Assembly: GCA_035362715.1 (NCBI GenBank)
Contig: DAOSDU010000004.1
Span: 1 to 64,000, forward strand
DNA from: Methanofastidiosum sp.
GTDB taxonomy: Archaea > Methanobacteriota_B > Thermococci > Methanofastidiosales > Methanofastidiosaceae
Length of the DNA: 64,000 nucleotides
Direction: 5' to 3'
Position numbers and translations under genes: made by a program. The notes under the pieces were generated by a model, which saw only the letters and a list, made by a program, of their open reading frames with translations, ran no database searches and was not told the DNA's origin. Position 1 is the first letter of the stretch. Each line of letters starts with the position of its first letter. Positions 62,575 through 64,000 of the stretch are shown one piece after another.

Positions 62575-63359
62575 CTTGAAATCACCGTTCTCTTGCCATT
62601 CAAGGCATTTTCTAATGAATTATCTAGATTTCCTCTTGCAATTATTACTTTAGGGCTTCCCTGTTCTATGGCCTCTTTTGCGGCAAGGAGTTTTTTCTTC
62701 ATACCTCCATCCGCAAATTGATAAGCTTCTTCAATCTGTAATAAGTTGAGTTCTGTTACAAGCTTTCCATCCTTTAGAAATCCATCGACATTGGTCATGA
62801 CTACTAGATCAGCAGATAGTGCAGATGCTATTGCAGCTGCAGCCCTGTCCCCATCAGTGTTCACAATGTCCCCTTCAGCACTTATTGCCAAAGGGCAGAT
62901 AATTGGTAAATACCCTTTATCAAGCAACATTGTAATAAGTTCCTTGTTGACACTCTCAACTTTTCCTGTGAAATCATCCTTTAGTATTTTCTTTTTTCCA
63001 TCTTCAATGATCTTAATAGAATCTTTTCTCTTGGCAAGCAAGACCTTTCCATCAGCACCCGATAATCCAAAAGCATTAGCACCTGATTTTTGGAGTAGCT
63101 TTACAAGCTCTTTGTTTATCTTTCCGGCCATTACCATTTCCATGATTTGGATTGTTTCAAGATCGGTGTATCTTGATCTAAAACCGGAAACAGATGTAAC
63201 AAACTTTGTTTCTTTTCCAAGCTTCTTTGAGATTTCTGTAGTCTCATAAGATCCCCCATGGACAACAACTATCTTTTCCTTTTTTGAAATCTCGGCTATC
63301 TCTTTTGCTAAGCTTTCTACCTCTGTACCAAGGCTTCCACCAATCTTTATTACAATCAT
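62571..63359 (-). CDS. lysZ: [LysW]-aminoadipate/glutamate kinase
   Basis: 262 residues, amino-acid kinase fold: VIKIGGSLG, VVHGGSYETT, NTDGDRAAAAIA and DGGMKKKLLAA. Phosphorylates the LysW-bound substrate. LysZ and ArgB are hard to separate; the cluster with LysK points to a LysW system, possibly serving both arginine and lysine. Confidence 0.9.
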   Translation of the reverse strand: MIVIKIGGSLGTEVESLAKEIAEISKKEKIVVVHGGSYETTEISKKLGKETKFVTSVSGFRSRYTDLETIQIMEMVMAGKINKELVKLLQKSGANAFGLSGADGKVLLAKRKDSIKIIEDGKKKILKDDFTGKVESVNKELITMLLDKGYLPIICPLAISAEGDIVNTDGDRAAAAIASALSADLVVMTNVDGFLKDGKLVTELNLLQIEEAYQFADGGMKKKLLAAKEAIEQGSPKVIIARGNLDNSLENALNGKRTVISR

Positions 63360-63367
63360 CTAATCAC

Positions 63368-64000
63368 CTAAATCGGGTGGTAACCGATATATTTTAGGCC
63401 TGTATCTTCTTCAAGACCGTACATAATGTTCATGTTCTGCACTGCAGCACCAGCTGCACCTTTCATAAGATTATCTATAGCTGAAAAGACAATCATTCTC
63501 TTGTTTTCTCTATCAAGCTCAAATCCGACTTCACAGAAGTTTGAACCTGTTAGTATTTTGGGATCAGGGTGCCTGTAGATTCCTTTCTTCTGCTTTACTA
63601 CTCTGAAGAACTTATTATTATCCGAAAATTCTCTATATATCCCTCTGATTTCCTTCTCATCGTAAGGCTGATTTAAGAACAGATAAATCGTTGTAAATAT
63701 TCCTCTTACCATCTCAATAGCGTGGGGTGCCATTGTGACTTTAAATCCAGTTTCCTGTTCCACTTCTGCTATATGTCTATGGTAAATTGGAGAGTAGCAT
63801 CTTATCGCTCTTGATCTTTCCGGATGGTGTGTTGAAGCGCTGAAGGAATCCCCTGATGCAGATGATCCTATTTTGCTGTCAATTACTATCCTATCCTTAT
63901 CTAGGTTGAGATGTCTTAATGGATACAATGCCATAATCATTGATGTGGCAATGCAACCTGGATTTGCAACTAATTTAGTCTTCTTTATCTCTTCTCTATG
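63368..64000 (-). CDS. lysY: [LysW]-aminoadipyl/glutamyl phosphate reductase, truncated at the window edge
   Basis: The C-terminal 210 residues are present; the frame stays open to base 64000, so the N-terminal NADP domain lies outside. The catalytic Cys is in NPGCIATS, and STHHPERSRAIRCYSP and FKVTMAPHAIEMVRGI are typical of LysY/ArgC. LysW itself and LysX are not seen and should lie beyond the edge. Confidence 0.9.
   Translation of the reverse strand, partial: HREEIKKTKLVANPGCIATSMIMALYPLRHLNLDKDRIVIDSKIGSSASGDSFSASTHHPERSRAIRCYSPIYHRHIAEVEQETGFKVTMAPHAIEMVRGIFTTIYLFLNQPYDEKEIRGIYREFSDNNKFFRVVKQKKGIYRHPDPKILTGSNFCEVGFELDRENKRMIVFSAIDNLMKGAAGAAVQNMNIMYGLEEDTGLKYIGYHPI

Overview
The window is an AT-rich archaeal chromosome segment, most likely euryarchaeal. 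The signs are an Orc1/Cdc6 initiator beside archaeal origin recognition boxes, the primase small subunit PriS, an archaeal-type GluRS, type II methionine aminopeptidase, a DRG-family GTPase, a probable archaeosine-synthesis radical SAM protein, LysW/Arg-type amino-acid genes and TATA-box promoters. DUF1638 proteins, a B12-domain protein and RaSEA suggest a methanogen-related lineage (Methanofastidiosa/Theionarchaea-like is a guess). No rRNA, methanogenesis core gene or CRISPR array is present to settle this. One tRNA (Pro, CGG) was found.

Layout. 0-3.3 kb: a block that looks more GC-rich by eye, with a Cys-rich small protein, a secreted PQQ-type beta-propeller and a tyrosine recombinase with a zinc ribbon. 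3.5-9.5 kb: UspA, a DUF1622 membrane protein, a transcarbamylase-carbamate kinase-cupin operon (the kinase apparently starts at ATA), CTP synthase and a hexuloisomerase-like SIS protein. 9.5-12.4 kb: tRNA-Pro, then an opine-dehydrogenase-like enzyme overlapping a B12-binding protein. 12.4-14.2 kb: a ParA/RHH (SegAB-like) pair surrounded by TATTAAY heptad repeats, plus a small helical protein with a palindromic operator. 14.3-20.7 kb: hypothetical protein, GIY-YIG protein, HemK-like methyltransferase, DUF47-like protein, ABC-2 exporter, DUF1638 protein and antiporter. 20.6-27.8 kb (minus strand): DRG GTPase, IleRS, PriS, GluRS.

27.9-32.9 kb: serine hydrolase, a broken small membrane protein, Hsp20, then Orc1/Cdc6 and a probable replication origin with two opposed ORB elements, then MetAP and a 45-residue zinc ribbon. 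33-35.2 kb: four-cluster ferredoxin plus tungsten-type AOR. 35.3-43.3 kb: an arsenic/thiol-redox island with a DUF318 permease, CMD protein, thioredoxin (apparent ATT start), two ArsR regulators with matching 8-2-8 palindromes, ArsF-like lipoprotein, ArsG/CcdA-like membrane protein, a frameshifted DUF1638 paralogue, ArsM, two half-size permeases, a cupin and PadR.

43.5-64 kb: a frameshifted zinc ribbon, RaSEA, then one long minus-strand branched-chain amino-acid operon in transcription order leuA-ilvB-ilvN-ilvC-leuC-leuD-leuB-cimA-ilvD-membrane protein. Its leader has an attenuator-like short ORF and hairpin. After it come a P-type ATPase, a CPBP protease and a LysY-LysZ-LysJ-LysK lysine/arginine cluster cut by the window end.

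The points most worth a second look are the SegAB-like cassette with heptad arrays, the origin, the leuA leader, the apparent non-AUG starts, and three genes each broken by one missing base in a homopolymer.
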